Below are positions 12,330 to 24,500 of a stretch of 64,000 nucleotides of DNA, piece after piece. A program made the translations under genes and the position numbers. The DNA comes from Ceriagrion tenellum (lineage: Eukaryota > Arthropoda > Insecta > Odonata > Coenagrionidae), in assembly GCA_963169105.1 (NCBI GenBank), contig OY720639.1:48403848-48467847 (forward strand), in the 5' to 3' direction. The notes beneath the pieces are model-generated. The model saw only the letters and a list, made by a program, of their open reading frames with translations. It searched no databases and was not told the origin of the DNA. Positions within the stretch are counted from its first letter, which is position 1, and each line of letters begins with the position of its first letter.

Positions 12330-12790
12330 CCCTAATGTATTGTGGAGTACAATAAATATATAAGGGTACTGATCGAATGAATCAATACTTAGCGTACTAA
12401 ACCAAGGAACACAAATCCCTAAAGTGGTACAAAAAATTGGCATTCATATCATGGAGATGATGATGTTGAATACTTTATTTTTGTATAAGCGTTACAATGG
12501 CCATCGTCTGGATTGGAATTCATTCCATCTCCGCAATAATTGGTTACCTGATCGGTAGCAGGACTGTTGTTTACAACCCACAAAGGGGTTCTATATCAAT
12601 TGATTCCCACTTCCCAAAGTACCTCCCCACCCTGGCTCTAGAAAAACCGGACAAAAGGATTGCAGAGTCTGCAAGATCCAAGGCTTATGGAAGCAGACAG
12701 GAATACATTGCACTGACTGCAAAGGCGGTCCCGGGCTTTGCCTGAATCCCTGTTTCCGGGAGTACCACCGGGGAAAATATGTATATACAT
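12330..12790 (+). pseudogene. piggyBac transposase C-terminal part
   Basis: Over three frames, VEYNKYI, then DRMNQYLAY and KSLKWYKKL (near 12348-12440), MMMLNTLFLYKRYNGHRLDW (near 12458-12515) and the cysteine domain CRVCKIQGLWK, CTDCKGGPGLCLNPCFREYH (near 12670-12765). The C..C..C..C..H spacing is that of the piggyBac C-terminal zinc-binding domain. Frameshifts and a stop show decay. It directly follows the N-terminal part because the catalytic core was deleted. Confidence 0.75.
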
Positions 12791-13299
12791 ATAATTATAA
12801 ATAAAAAACTATATCATTGTTCTTGTACATTACGGAAAATTCTCCAAAGAGAAAATATATTTCATTGAAAACCACAGGTATGAATATTCATTCATTGTTC
12901 AAAAGTACTATCCACCTTTTTACTCCCATGAGAATATCCATGAGTATCCTTTCCTTGTTCTTTTTAAATTACGCCAGCAAAAAATGAATCAATTTTAGCT
13001 AAATTGGCTCATCGCAATCATAGTGGGAATCGGGATGTATCCTGAAAGGTGGGCAACACGCCAAAGAATTACGTGCTGGCGAGCGTGAGATAAGGAGCAC
13101 GTCAATTGATGTAGTGCACATTTTTGCGAACAATGTTGCAGGTATGTAACGACAAGTTATAAACAGAAAATGGAGAAAAAAAACTTTCGATAAATTTAAT
13201 CCGATTCTGTTGATTTCCACCAATATATGTCCCGCATTGAATGTGTTAAGCTCAGACAGAAGATGTATTTTTTTATGGACTGTTTAAAGGTTTCCCTCT

Positions 13300-14340
13300 C
13301 TCGGTAATGTATTAAGTGTTTTTCAAGGTTACTTGGCCTTATTATGGTCTTGGTCTAGTCCTGGTTCACCATCACATATTGAACAGTACATAACGATATC
13401 TTTTCTTATCCCTTTCGTTGAGTAGTTGCGGCATTATTTTCTTGGCACCCTGGAACCTGTTTCCATTAGAAATTGAAATAGTAAATGAACCTTTTCCTTT
13501 CACCGGACTTGGGCCAGCATTTCTGCAGGTTTGTTTTTGAAAATGAGACTGGCAATTACACTCTTACGAAAATTCTGAAGACTAATGCTTTGGCTACTAA
13601 AATCTTTAGGTAGTATTTGCCATTTGTTAAGAATATTTTAAACATGTTTATCCCCAATTGAAGATACCACCTCGGACTTCTTCTCTCGACTGGATAATAT
13701 GACAAAACCTAGTTCACCTCATCTATTTGTTATACTCAGCAACAACGCCGTTTTCTCGAAATCTTTCCTCTTCTATTATTTTGTTCTACCATTTCTCCAT
13801 TAAGTTCTGAAGAAATCATTAAAACTTCTCTCCTGTCCTTCCATTTGCATAACCCATCTTTCATATAACATGCCATAATTTCTCCTTTAGCCAATTTTTG
13901 ATTTTAACTTCATGAGGATTGCCTTTCCTTGTATTTAGGAAAGTTCCTGTGGAATACATTTTCTTTTCCAACAATTTATGGCTGTTATAGAAGTTGTCCA
14001 CATACACAGCATGCCCACAATTGGCATATCCTGACAGAAGTGAATGCACAACTTTTTCTGAGTGACCAACTTCCCCAACATTTGAGCCTGTATAAACAAA
14101 CAATTCAAACAACCATTTGGTTTCATTAGCATACACAATTAAATTCCATATTTATGTCTCTTGTTTTTTATATATGTACCGCCGGAAATATAGTCTTCTC
14201 CCAAAGAACCATAAATTCATCTAAACTACGCTATTTTTTAGGATGGTACATACACCTTATTCATACGAGTCTGGATAAGATTCAAAAGAGGGCAGATTTT
14301 GTTAGGTGGATCACAAGGTCACTAGATATTAGACTATTAT
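13300..14340 (-). pseudogene. second piggyBac transposase relic
   Basis: Read on the minus strand from 14.3 kb down: SLDEFMVLW (first catalytic Asp region), KRHKYGI, then the open stretch 14136-13861 with GHSEKVVHSLLSGY and GHAVYVDNFYNSHKLLEKK (second Asp in VDNFYNS). This is followed, with stops and frameshifts, by LKEKLWHVI, LSYYPVERRSPRW (near 13.70 kb) and a cysteine-rich tail (YCSICDGEPGL near 13.37 kb). It supplies the catalytic core absent from the neighbouring element but in the opposite orientation, so it is a separate, older copy. Its own ends were not identified. Confidence 0.75.
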
Positions 14341-17300
14341 TTTTTGCAGGTCAGGTATCAAACGCTAATTCTTACAGTTATTTAGCTTATTTACCATTTT
14401 TTTCCAACTTTTTGGTATTTCGAAGATTCACTATTATAGCTTCAATTTATGTTAAAAAAACACCCCATCACTGTGGTAAGTAGGAAAACAAAAAGTCCAG
14501 TTATTATTTAATACATTAAGAGCTTATTGACACATTTTGACATCTGTGCATTTAAAAAAAGCCTAAATTTATGGACTTTATTGATTTGAAATAAATACTG
14601 GTTAAGGATGTGCAGAATAAACAAATCAGTGACGATCAAAATTTCAGTGACAAGCAAATGTAATGAGGAATTGCTCGACTAAAACTGCAACTTTTGAAAT
14701 AGAATTAACAAACACAGGGATGGCATAGTCAGGGAAAGCAAGGGACATGTAGGGCATAATATTAATATGAACTGCAGTGCAACTATGCATTCCTTACTCA
14801 TGAAAGTTTCAACTCCATGATTTCATTTTTATTTATTACTCACTCATAAATGTACCTCCAAGAAGTTCTTCATGAACAAATTATTCGTTGTGCGTGATTC
14901 ATAGAGGTAGAATATTTAAAACAGAAGTAAAAAATAAAGAAAACTTACTCTTGCGATTCATTGAGGTTCAAGATACTTCCAAGTAAGTATTTCCCTCCAG
15001 AGATTTGGTAAATAAGGAGTAAAGGGCCACTTCATGACATTGAATACCAGGAGACCAAAGAATTGACTTTAATAGCCTACATCAGATAGCTGAGGATGGG
15101 ATTTCTCCGAGTTGAGAGAACTTCAGGGTACATACAAAATAATGAACAAAGAGAAAACATTCTATTATATTGTCCACAAAATGATGTACAATAAATTTAC
15201 AACTTTGCATCCTGAATGATGAGGTAGCAAATATTAAAATTTCTGTTAAATTACATAACCAAATAAAATATATAACAATAATATAGATAAATCTCACACA
15301 CACTCCTCATGTTAAAAATTAACTAAACACTGGCTTTGTGCACGCAAATTGTGCCAAACACATAACATTAGTTTCCAACTCTCTCATAGCCCACAATGTA
15401 CTTTATTTGGCCTAAATGCAAGACTAGTAAAAATAAATTCTCAAGTGCTCAATACTATGAGACTATATGACTACAGAAATCTCACACCACCATTGATCCT
15501 TTGAACTCTTCCAATATAATTTTCCTACATGGAATGAAGGCATTCCCAAGCAGCATGATAAAGCACCAACATACAAATTATTTCAGGCCATGAAAAATCC
15601 CTCCATGTAAGGCTTTTCATTCAACATATTTACTTCACCAGCTTTTTAATTATCAAAATTGCTACAAACAGCAAGAAAGTAGCAGTTAATGCCAAACAAG
15701 AGTGCAGTGAAACTTTCCCAAATGCAGCTCCAGCAACAAGGATTAAAATTTACATTGTTTCCAAATTTATACCACACTATACTGAATAATGGATGATGAT
15801 TCACTGTCACATAGTTCCTCCAAAGATCAATACCTAACCAAATATTTCTTGCCACAATTAAGTATTGTATTTCACTGTAGCACAGAATTCCTTTGGCTTT
15901 TAAACAGATTTCCCTTGTCATGTAGGAACCAAACTTTAAACGGGGTCATAAAAAATGCTGTTACCATATATGCTTAAGGATAAGTCAAGAAATTTATTCC
16001 TCTCTTTGGCCAACCAAAACCAATCATCAACTTATAGCCAAGTCAGTCATTTAGATGTCTTGTATAAGGTCAATATTTCCAAGTGTCAGCTGAAGAAAAC
16101 CATATGTAACTCTATTACATACAAGACGTGAAAACCATTGATCAATAAATTCATTTAAGTTTCATAAATAGAATTGCCACTGCCAAATACTATTATTTTC
16201 ATTTCACTTAGCAATATCAAAGCATTCTGCAAGACCAACTCTATTGTGTAAATATCACATAACCAACCGCAAAACACTAATTACGAAAACTAGGCAATTG
16301 ATCACCTTTTTCAACTCAACTAATACTGGAGTCAATGATTTTAGTTTATATCTTTGGCCCAAAAAGAGGACTTGAAGTAATCCTTAAAGATATACGGTAT
16401 TCATCTCAGCTCTACCCATGATTATTTCTAATGGACCTATATCTACCCTAAAGCCTGGTCATGACTGAAAGCATTTGCCTCACCACAGCCAAATTGTGTT
16501 GCAACACTGATTTTCAAAATCTGTACACACAGTTCTACAGCATTTTGGGCTGTGCCGCATGTTTCAAAATACAATATTGTAAGCAGACATACCTACAAAT
16601 TGCTTCATACTCCAGTAAATGCAGAATTTTATACATCATCAAACTGGATTTCAAGGCTTATTAATGTACAAGATTAGAGGCTTGGACTGAATGAAATTCA
16701 ATACAAAAGTTCAGCAGTAGATCCAGAAATGAAGTGTGGTGTAGATGAATGAGTAATTAGATATCTAGAGGAGGACGCAGAAAAACCTTGTTGCTGTATG
16801 CTGGCATTAGTTGCAAAAAAAATCCACATTCAAATTTTTCCTTTCCATGAAGATATCACAACACAAGTTGATTAGTATTTAACACTTTTAGCAATAAAAA
16901 GTACATTTTTGCAAAGATTTCTGCCAGGAAAGTGAGACCTGTATAGTGAGAGATGGGTGTTAAAATAATATCATCTTTGGAATATTTCAATATCAAAGAT
17001 AATTTCATAATTTAAGTAACAAAAAGGCCCTGAAATAACTGTTACATAATAGTTTTGACAGAAATAAGAGCAAATAACTCATAGTTTCAAAAATACCACC
17101 AGACATGAATTTTCTCATCCATCTTGAAATGGAAGACTTAACTTTGTGTAGATTAGTGATTCCTCCAATGAGTATTCATATATCGCAACTGAGAACCATA
17201 ACCCACCACTATTTGGCAAAGTTTCACAGCACTATTATCCATTGAATTTATCTATGCCGCTAAAGGCAAGGGGTGAAAGGTCCACAGGTCCAGGGTCTTC

Positions 17301-18269
17301 CTCAAATTATGCACTTTCCGCGGGGGAGAGCCACCATGACGGAAAGCTGTCCTGGACAGAGGGGAAGTAAGCATTGGCATTGTCACACCTAGGGCTGAGT
17401 CCTAGCAGCAGACAAGCGAGAAAAAATGGTGGCCAAAAGCTTGGACACCACTTGGAGCAAACAAGTTTACCACACAGCATCATGAGAGCATGATGGTCAT
17501 GGTCAAAGGAGTCCTCTACGCAACCCTTTCCCCCACCTCACAGACCATTCACCTTTTCCTTACCCTCAGTCACTAAGATAAATTTAATAATGATTACAAA
17601 TTTTGATAAGTAAAATATCACAGGGCTACTCACTCATCATTTGTATCTGCAAAACTGTCCAAGATATGCCCTTTCGCTAACACTTCATGACAAAAAATTT
17701 TTCGAAAAACCATAACAATGAAAGATCACAGGCCAAATTTTCTCTTGAATTAGTAGCAGTTTAAGGCAATAGTGAGGCACCTAAAAAATATGGTAGTTTG
17801 GCAAGTGAGAACTGAAAACCAAACATAGATTAATGCATTAAATAAAACACATAATTATAACAATTATAAAAAAGGTACAGCAAAAATAATAGCAGATATC
17901 TATATAAATCTATACATACATCTTAATAAAGGCATTTCAATGATTTGACTTGATTTATATGCCATTTGGCACAACAGAAGAAACCAATAGTAAATATGTT
18001 TACATCTGGCATCACCTTTTAACACATTCCAGCAATGTCTCCAGAGATTCCAATTGATCTCTTTTCATAACTCATACGACTTTTTAAGTATATCTATGCG
18101 TGGGTTTGCCATCCCTAACCATCACAGAAAGCACCGTTGAAGTTTCTTCCACTGAATCTTTTGAGAGTGGAAGCACAACTGGTTTAAAAAAAAAAAGATT
18201 GGAACACTCCCAATGATAACCTCCATTTGCAGACTCACTAAGGGAATTTTTTTAAGGACAGCTTCTCTC
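14341..18269. other. WDR44 3' flank/3' UTR region
   Basis: No coding region recognised. It lies downstream of the WDR44 stop codon at 18270 on the minus strand and probably includes that gene's 3' UTR. Minus-strand AATAAA words exist (for example 15993-15998) but none is close enough to be chosen. A GC-richer stretch at 17260-17560 (GCGGGGGAGAGCC and following) stands out and may be a fragment of a dispersed repeat. Confidence 0.35.
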
Positions 18270-18514
18270 TCATGCAAGAGCAGATGCTGGGAGAGAACTA
18301 TGCTTTGGCTTCGTGCGATTGAGGAAAACCTTAATGGCACCACCAAAGTCCGCACTGACGAGAACATAACCACCACCTCCTGCCACGGCCCCGGGCTGCC
18401 TCTCTCCAGCCACACCATCCTCCTCAGGTGCGCTCGCACGCTCCTCGTCTATCTGACGAATGATGCTCTCCGGATTAGGAGCAAACACAGCACATGTGAC
18501 AACTGCATTGTGAG
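18270..18514 (-). CDS. WDR44: WDR44 last coding exon, WD repeat 7 (699-778)
   Basis: Acceptor TTTTGCTTTCCAG. HNAVVTCAVFAPNPESI, a Glu/Ala/Gly insert, then YVLVSADFGGAIKVFLNRTK closes the propeller; stop TGA is the reverse complement of 18270-18272. The tail KPKHSSLPASALA is longer than in vertebrate WDR44. Confidence 0.95.
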
Positions 18515-21500
18515 CTGGAAAGCAAAATATACTGAATGAACGACTGTTTCCCCATTTGGGATTACATGAGTCCAGATTTTTGAAATTCCAACATTTCTAC
18601 TCATTAGTCAGGGCAGCTAAATGCTGTCTTTACAGCTCACTGGAATATATACTGGTTGAATACAAGAGAAAACCTATCAATACTTCCATACACCCCCTTA
18701 AAACATATCTAATGAACAACCCTTCCTACAAAATTAACAGAATTTTAGAAATAAATATGATCAACATTGCAGAATGAGTGTCAAAGTATTATGTATGTAC
18801 ACTACTGGATTTGACTTCAACCCGTTAGCGCCCAGCGTCCTATTTATAGGACACTCACTTTTTTATACGATATCTCATTTGATATTCGCGAGAATGTGAT
18901 AAAATGCTACCAATGTGTTATACTAAGACTGATGAGGGTAATCTTTCTAAAATTTTCTTCTGAACTTTAATGGGACAACTTTTACCAGTCTGTGAAAATC
19001 GGGTTCTTCATTACCCTGAAGCTACAAAGTCAAAAAAAAGTTATTAAAAATTCTAAAAATGAAAGACACCGGATATATGCATATCGCATGACAGTATAAG
19101 AATTAAATATCCATTTCATTCTGTTATTTCTAAAATTCCATCTTTTCTTTGCCATGGAATTAGTATTAAAAAATTTCACTGTCCTATATATAGGACGCTT
19201 GGCATTTGGTAGATGGAAACATTGTTACAGAGTCGGGGCATAGCTAACTAGGGGGTACATTGTACATCTTTGATTTCCTGCTAGCTCCGTAACCAATGTA
19301 ATACAATGCAACAAGCATGCTATATAAGGACTAACGAAGGTTTTCCTGCCCACATTCGTATCCATTCTTCAGTTCTGCAATCATAACTCGTCCGTGAAAT
19401 TTGAATTTCTCGCCACACTGCGACAAAAACAGCCTTTGCTGTAAAAACGCCTGTAAAATGTAAGACCGAAATATTTACGTACATTTAAGATTTTGAATTC
19501 AACTTTCGTTTTATGTAATGAATTGTCTTTTATTATTTTTTCTAACTGATAGCTATGAATTTTACTTCCTAAATATTACATGGTTTCAATTTTGCTATCC
19601 ATCCTAAGTGTGTCGGATAATAACTCATTTTTATTTGCAACAAGTTCAATTTATGCTCATTACCTTTATCGAGAGGCATATATCACCCAAGTAGAAGATG
19701 AAAATACTTAATAATGAAGGAATATACAAGAGCAGATAAAAGGAGCTCAGGAGACCCAAATATCAATATTTTAAATTTTATTTGTACCAACAAAGTTGAT
19801 AATAGCACTATAATCATATTTAAAGTATTCTTTACCTTTGATTCCCTCCCAAAAATCATTTCTATCTCTTCTTACAGATGAAAATTTGGCATATTCATGG
19901 TGAGTCTTCCAAACATATATACACTGGTTTTCTGATCCACTCACTATGTATTTACCGTCATGACTGAGGAGAAAAACAGAAATAAAATTTCAAAAATAGG
20001 CACACAAATATGAAATGCATATTGCCCTACAACATATGAAAATTAAGTCAAAACACAGCCTCATTCTCTTTTATGAAGGTATTCAGCTAGCAGAACTAAT
20101 CATAGGAAAAATATGAAAATCGAATAGTCACACATAAATGTAAATGGTTAGAAGAAATATTAACATGGCAAGTGCTTTGTTACTATTATGAAAAGGTTAG
20201 GACAGACAAAGAAGAGTGAATAAGAATGCTGGATGGTATCACTATGTTTTATGGCAACAAGAAGATCAGGATGAAACACTAATTCTAGACAACAAACCAA
20301 ATGAATCATCACTTTCCTCACCAATGGTAATTTCCAAAACCCTTACATTTTTAAGGCTTGTTAAAGCAAACATGTCAATATTTAACCTTACCCACATTTT
20401 CCTTTTTCTGAGTTGCCAGTGACTGGAGATAACGAAATTCCATGACTTTTATATGCCAAAATTTCCATTCTTCAAAGTGAATATGTCCATTAATTGGTGT
20501 GAATTACAAGGAAGGTGCAAGAATAGGAGCACTACACATTAATACAAGTACAGAGTGGGAATAAAGTTTCCCAACATATGAAGTTCAGCCAAAATCGCTC
20601 TTGGAGAACATTGGCTTCCTTTCAGATGGTTTTTCATTCCTAGGTCTCAACCAAGACAAGGAAAATTGAAGCACAGTAAGATGATGGACTCACCCTCCAA
20701 GACAGTAACAGATTATCAGCAGTTTATCTGTCCAGAATTTTATAAGAGATGGCCACCAAATGGAGGCACATTAATTAATATTGTATGCATTTCAGTTGTC
20801 CAACTTATCTCTTGCATTCTTAAATAAATCTCTATCTGCAGTGGCTTTGTGGTACTCTAGAGTCAATGCATTTACTAACCAACTATAACACATACTAAAG
20901 AATGATAAAATAACAATCCATTACATTTTCTGGTATTCCTAAAAGTTGGTTACTGAATATGTTGTCTTGCATTCTTGCCTTCCTTAGGGGTATAATCAAT
21001 TGCAGTGCATCAAAAAAGTGTTCAGGACCTCAATTAAGCAGGGTGCTAAAACCTGGAAGTCCATCCATTACCAGACAGTTCCTAAAGTGGAACAGCTGAA
21101 GAGCATTTCACATTCAGAAGAAAGAATCGGCCTCATGGAGAATGCTGTTGCTCCAAGACCTTTCCTCTACGCTAAGTAAACAGCCATTTCCAACACCACA
21201 CTAAATAAAAGTTACAGATAGGTAAAATAATTGCTTACTAGAAGACACCTAGATGCATAGCTGGTAACACTGAGCTAATATTCCAGCAGCTCAAAATTGG
21301 CAACATCCCACCGTCAGCTTTGCGGAGATTTAAATAGGAAACGAATCTCCACTTATATCCATACCATCTATTAAATGTGGAATGCTCAATAGCTGAGAGA
21401 AAATGATCATATTTTCACTGGGGAATTACATTTTCTAAGCAAATCTCTCATTTTCACTACTTTTTAAGGTTTTGCAGGCCTGCAGCAGCCTTGTTTTCTC

Positions 21501-24500
21501 ACATAATTTTGTGATGAAACTGTTCATGCGAAGGTAGATCTGCAAGCATACATATACATATTCACCATTCTAAGGAATAACAATTACCATTTTCAATTTT
21601 CTCAAATAGAATTCTTCTTTTCTCTGATTCAAATATCACAACACCCTTTGTCAATGAATAACAACAGAACACCATGAATAAGATGTATCATGGTGGCCAT
21701 CGATGCCAATAAAAATAAGCTGCCTACACTGCTAGGTAAGAAATGTCAGTCTTCTATTCAAGTAAATACAGTAGTTCATAAAGGTATGTTGCTCAGGTAG
21801 GAATAACTTTCATCTAAGTATCAATATCTACGTAGTGGACATTACAATGGAATTCCTCTGCTTCGTATATACGAATGGTTTTATCCATTTTGAGGTAAAA
21901 TGACATTCAACATGATCAAATATACTTTCAGAACCACAGAATCAGTTTTGTACAGATGTAAGGATATAGGAAAACTTAAGATTGCCAGGACAAGTATCAC
22001 TCAAACAGGTACTCACCTAAAACTCGCTTTAATTTGGCTGCTGACATTCACATAGCCCTTGTATTTGCATGACAGATTTAAGTCTCGGAGGTCATACAAA
22101 CGAATTCGACTATCATTTGATGTAACTAAAATCTGGGAAAAGATACATATCTATAAGTTGAAATGGTTACACCAGAAGTATATCTACTCCATCTTGACAA
22201 GCAAGAATGAAGAATAAAGAAAATGGGATATCACAGCTTAGAAGGTTTTCATTTAAAATGCAATTTGAAGATTTAAAAAAAATGCAAACCTTATCTTCTC
22301 CTGGCATTGGTTCTATTCCACTGATTTTCCGTCCCTTGGAATTCTTTCCTCTAGTAGAACGCACATGAATTTGTGTGTGATACCTCAACTGTTCAGTGGT
22401 GTAGAAAATGCATCGTCCATCGTAAGAGCCAACCACTGCAAACTTACCATTCTGGAAACAAAAGATACACAAAAATTAGTAGACATTCAAATGGAACTCT
22501 AAATATATTGCAGAGACTTAATGACTGAATAGTGGAAAATCTAAAGCTTTCATTACAGAGGAAAGCAATTTATTACTGTAATTCAGTCATAACAGAGCAA
22601 GTCTTTAAAAATATTCTGTCTGTAATGGGCTGTCTTTAAAAATATTCCGACTTCAGAAACAAGCTGTTAGAATCATTGCCCAGAAGTGTAACAGGTCTCC
22701 CAGTAAACCAATTTTTAAGGACTTGAATCTTCTTCCTGTGCCATGTATATATTTATTTCTAACTATCATGTATGTGAAGAATAACATTGTTAATTTTGAT
22801 GTGAACAGTGTATTCCACCAACACCACACAAGGAAAAAAAATGACATCCATTACAATTATGTACGTACAAGAGTTGCTAAAATGGGACCCAAAGAAATGG
22901 GCATAAAATTGTTCAATAAATTACCACTGAGGGTAAAAGAAATAAAAAGCATCAATGCTTTTAAATCTGAACTAAAAAGGTACTTACAAAATAATTTGTT
23001 CTATTCCATCGAGGAATACCTCAATGACACTGCCTGTTTTAACATTTAATTTTGTATAGTATATGTATGTATGAATATGACGTGCCCTATATCTTTTTCA
23101 TATCAATGTATCAGATCTTTGGGCAAATAAAGATATTATTATTATTATTAAGTAAAGAACCACGATTGATTTTTTTGTAAGCTAACACAGTTGAGTGCCA
23201 ATAACCCATTGTAGGAAGGGGAAACCCAAACAGAACAGATAACTGAAATGGGATTGAGGGTAAACAAAAAGAAGACAAATTGATAGTTCTACTTGGTGGT
23301 TATAGCTTCAATCTCTGACTGTAGGATAATCCATCAGTCAGGTGATCAAACACCAGATAATCAGCACACAATTTTAATAGAATAACCCTTTTATTACATA
23401 AGTGAATTGATTATTTTTAAAATTATTAAAAATCATGGAAACCTAAATAATAATTGTACTATAACACAAAGTTAAAGCAGAAAAAAGAATGGGAAGGCCT
23501 GCTTCTACCCTATATCTATATTACTATGCCTATAGGGGGAAACTGTTGCAATAGCTAGCACCATTGGTGGCTAGAGTGGTAATCAAGCAGTCTGATACTA
23601 TTTTAATCATTACAGTTCATTCATTAATCAAATTAAGTTCATTTAAGTCACGTGAAATGACATTGGCTCTGATAGCCAATGGGATATCAGGAAATGTATC
23701 CCATTAGGAGCAATTCAGCTGAGTAGTAGGGAATTCATATGCATTCTCTTGAATAATGAAGTTACAACAATGGGGTAGCTGGTTACTATGACCAAAAAAT
23801 AATAGCTTCTGCGAGCCTTTAATACTGAACCAATATGGAAGGGGGAAGGAGGCAAGGTGAGTGATGGGAGTTGGTTGACAGGTTACAAGCTGGGCAGATG
23901 TCTGGGGGGAGGGAAGCAGAAGACAGGTCAGTTTATTTTTGTTTGTCTTAAAAATGATGCAATTGTCAATACAAGTTTGCAGCTTTAAAAAATGAGAGTA
24001 TTGTACCTTTTCCACCATGATTTACACACTAGAATGTGTTTTTAAGACAGGGATACATCTTTAAATCAAACTGACAATTCATGCTATGCAGTAGTTTCTT
24101 TTGGCTAGGTAACATTTTCAGGGTGATCCATTATAATGCAATAACTTCATCGCTAATTTCTCAATAGATATAAATAACACTTCATTCCACACACATTGGG
24201 CACATGACTATACCACAAGGTTGATTTTGCATTGTTATAAAGCATGTGCAAAGTTTGGGTGGACCCCAAGGCCAGTGCTGACCATTTAACACCTCAGCGC
24301 CGTCCTGCGTACCCAGTACGCACGATTAAATCACCGTATGCCGCCGTCATGCGTACCCAGTACGCTCCCTGTACATCTGAAGCTAATAATTTTTCTCGGT
24401 CAGAACTTGCATATTTTATTCAGTAAATTTACTGTACTTTGTGACGAAAGGTTTTTTCTCCACAATAAAATATTCGTAGTACTTTTAAACTTTTATTTTG

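Larger units (their letters stand above)
10016..13245 (+). mobile_element. piggyBac element, internally deleted
   Basis: Both ends are defined: TTAA at 10012-10015 followed by CACATTCAGCGCGG, and CCGCATTGAATGTG followed by TTAA at 13246-13249, so the ends are inverted copies flanked by the TTAA target. Subterminal motifs recur near both ends (GTCAATAGACGTAGTC near 10075, GTCAATTGATGTAGTG near 13102). Inside, plus-strand pieces of a piggyBac transposase are found: a possible acidic N-terminal exon (DPSSRHDDLDMTASSRSKE, near 10711-10768, donor GTAAAT), the N-terminal domain (11.66-12.32 kb) and the C-terminal part with its cysteine domain (12.33-12.79 kb). The part between, with the catalytic aspartates, is missing. 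The element cannot encode a working enzyme but its ends look usable in trans. Confidence 0.85.

Noticed and set aside
17260..17560. GC-rich stretch as an exon or RNA gene
   Set aside because: No consistent frame, no tRNA or rRNA features; at most a repeat fragment.
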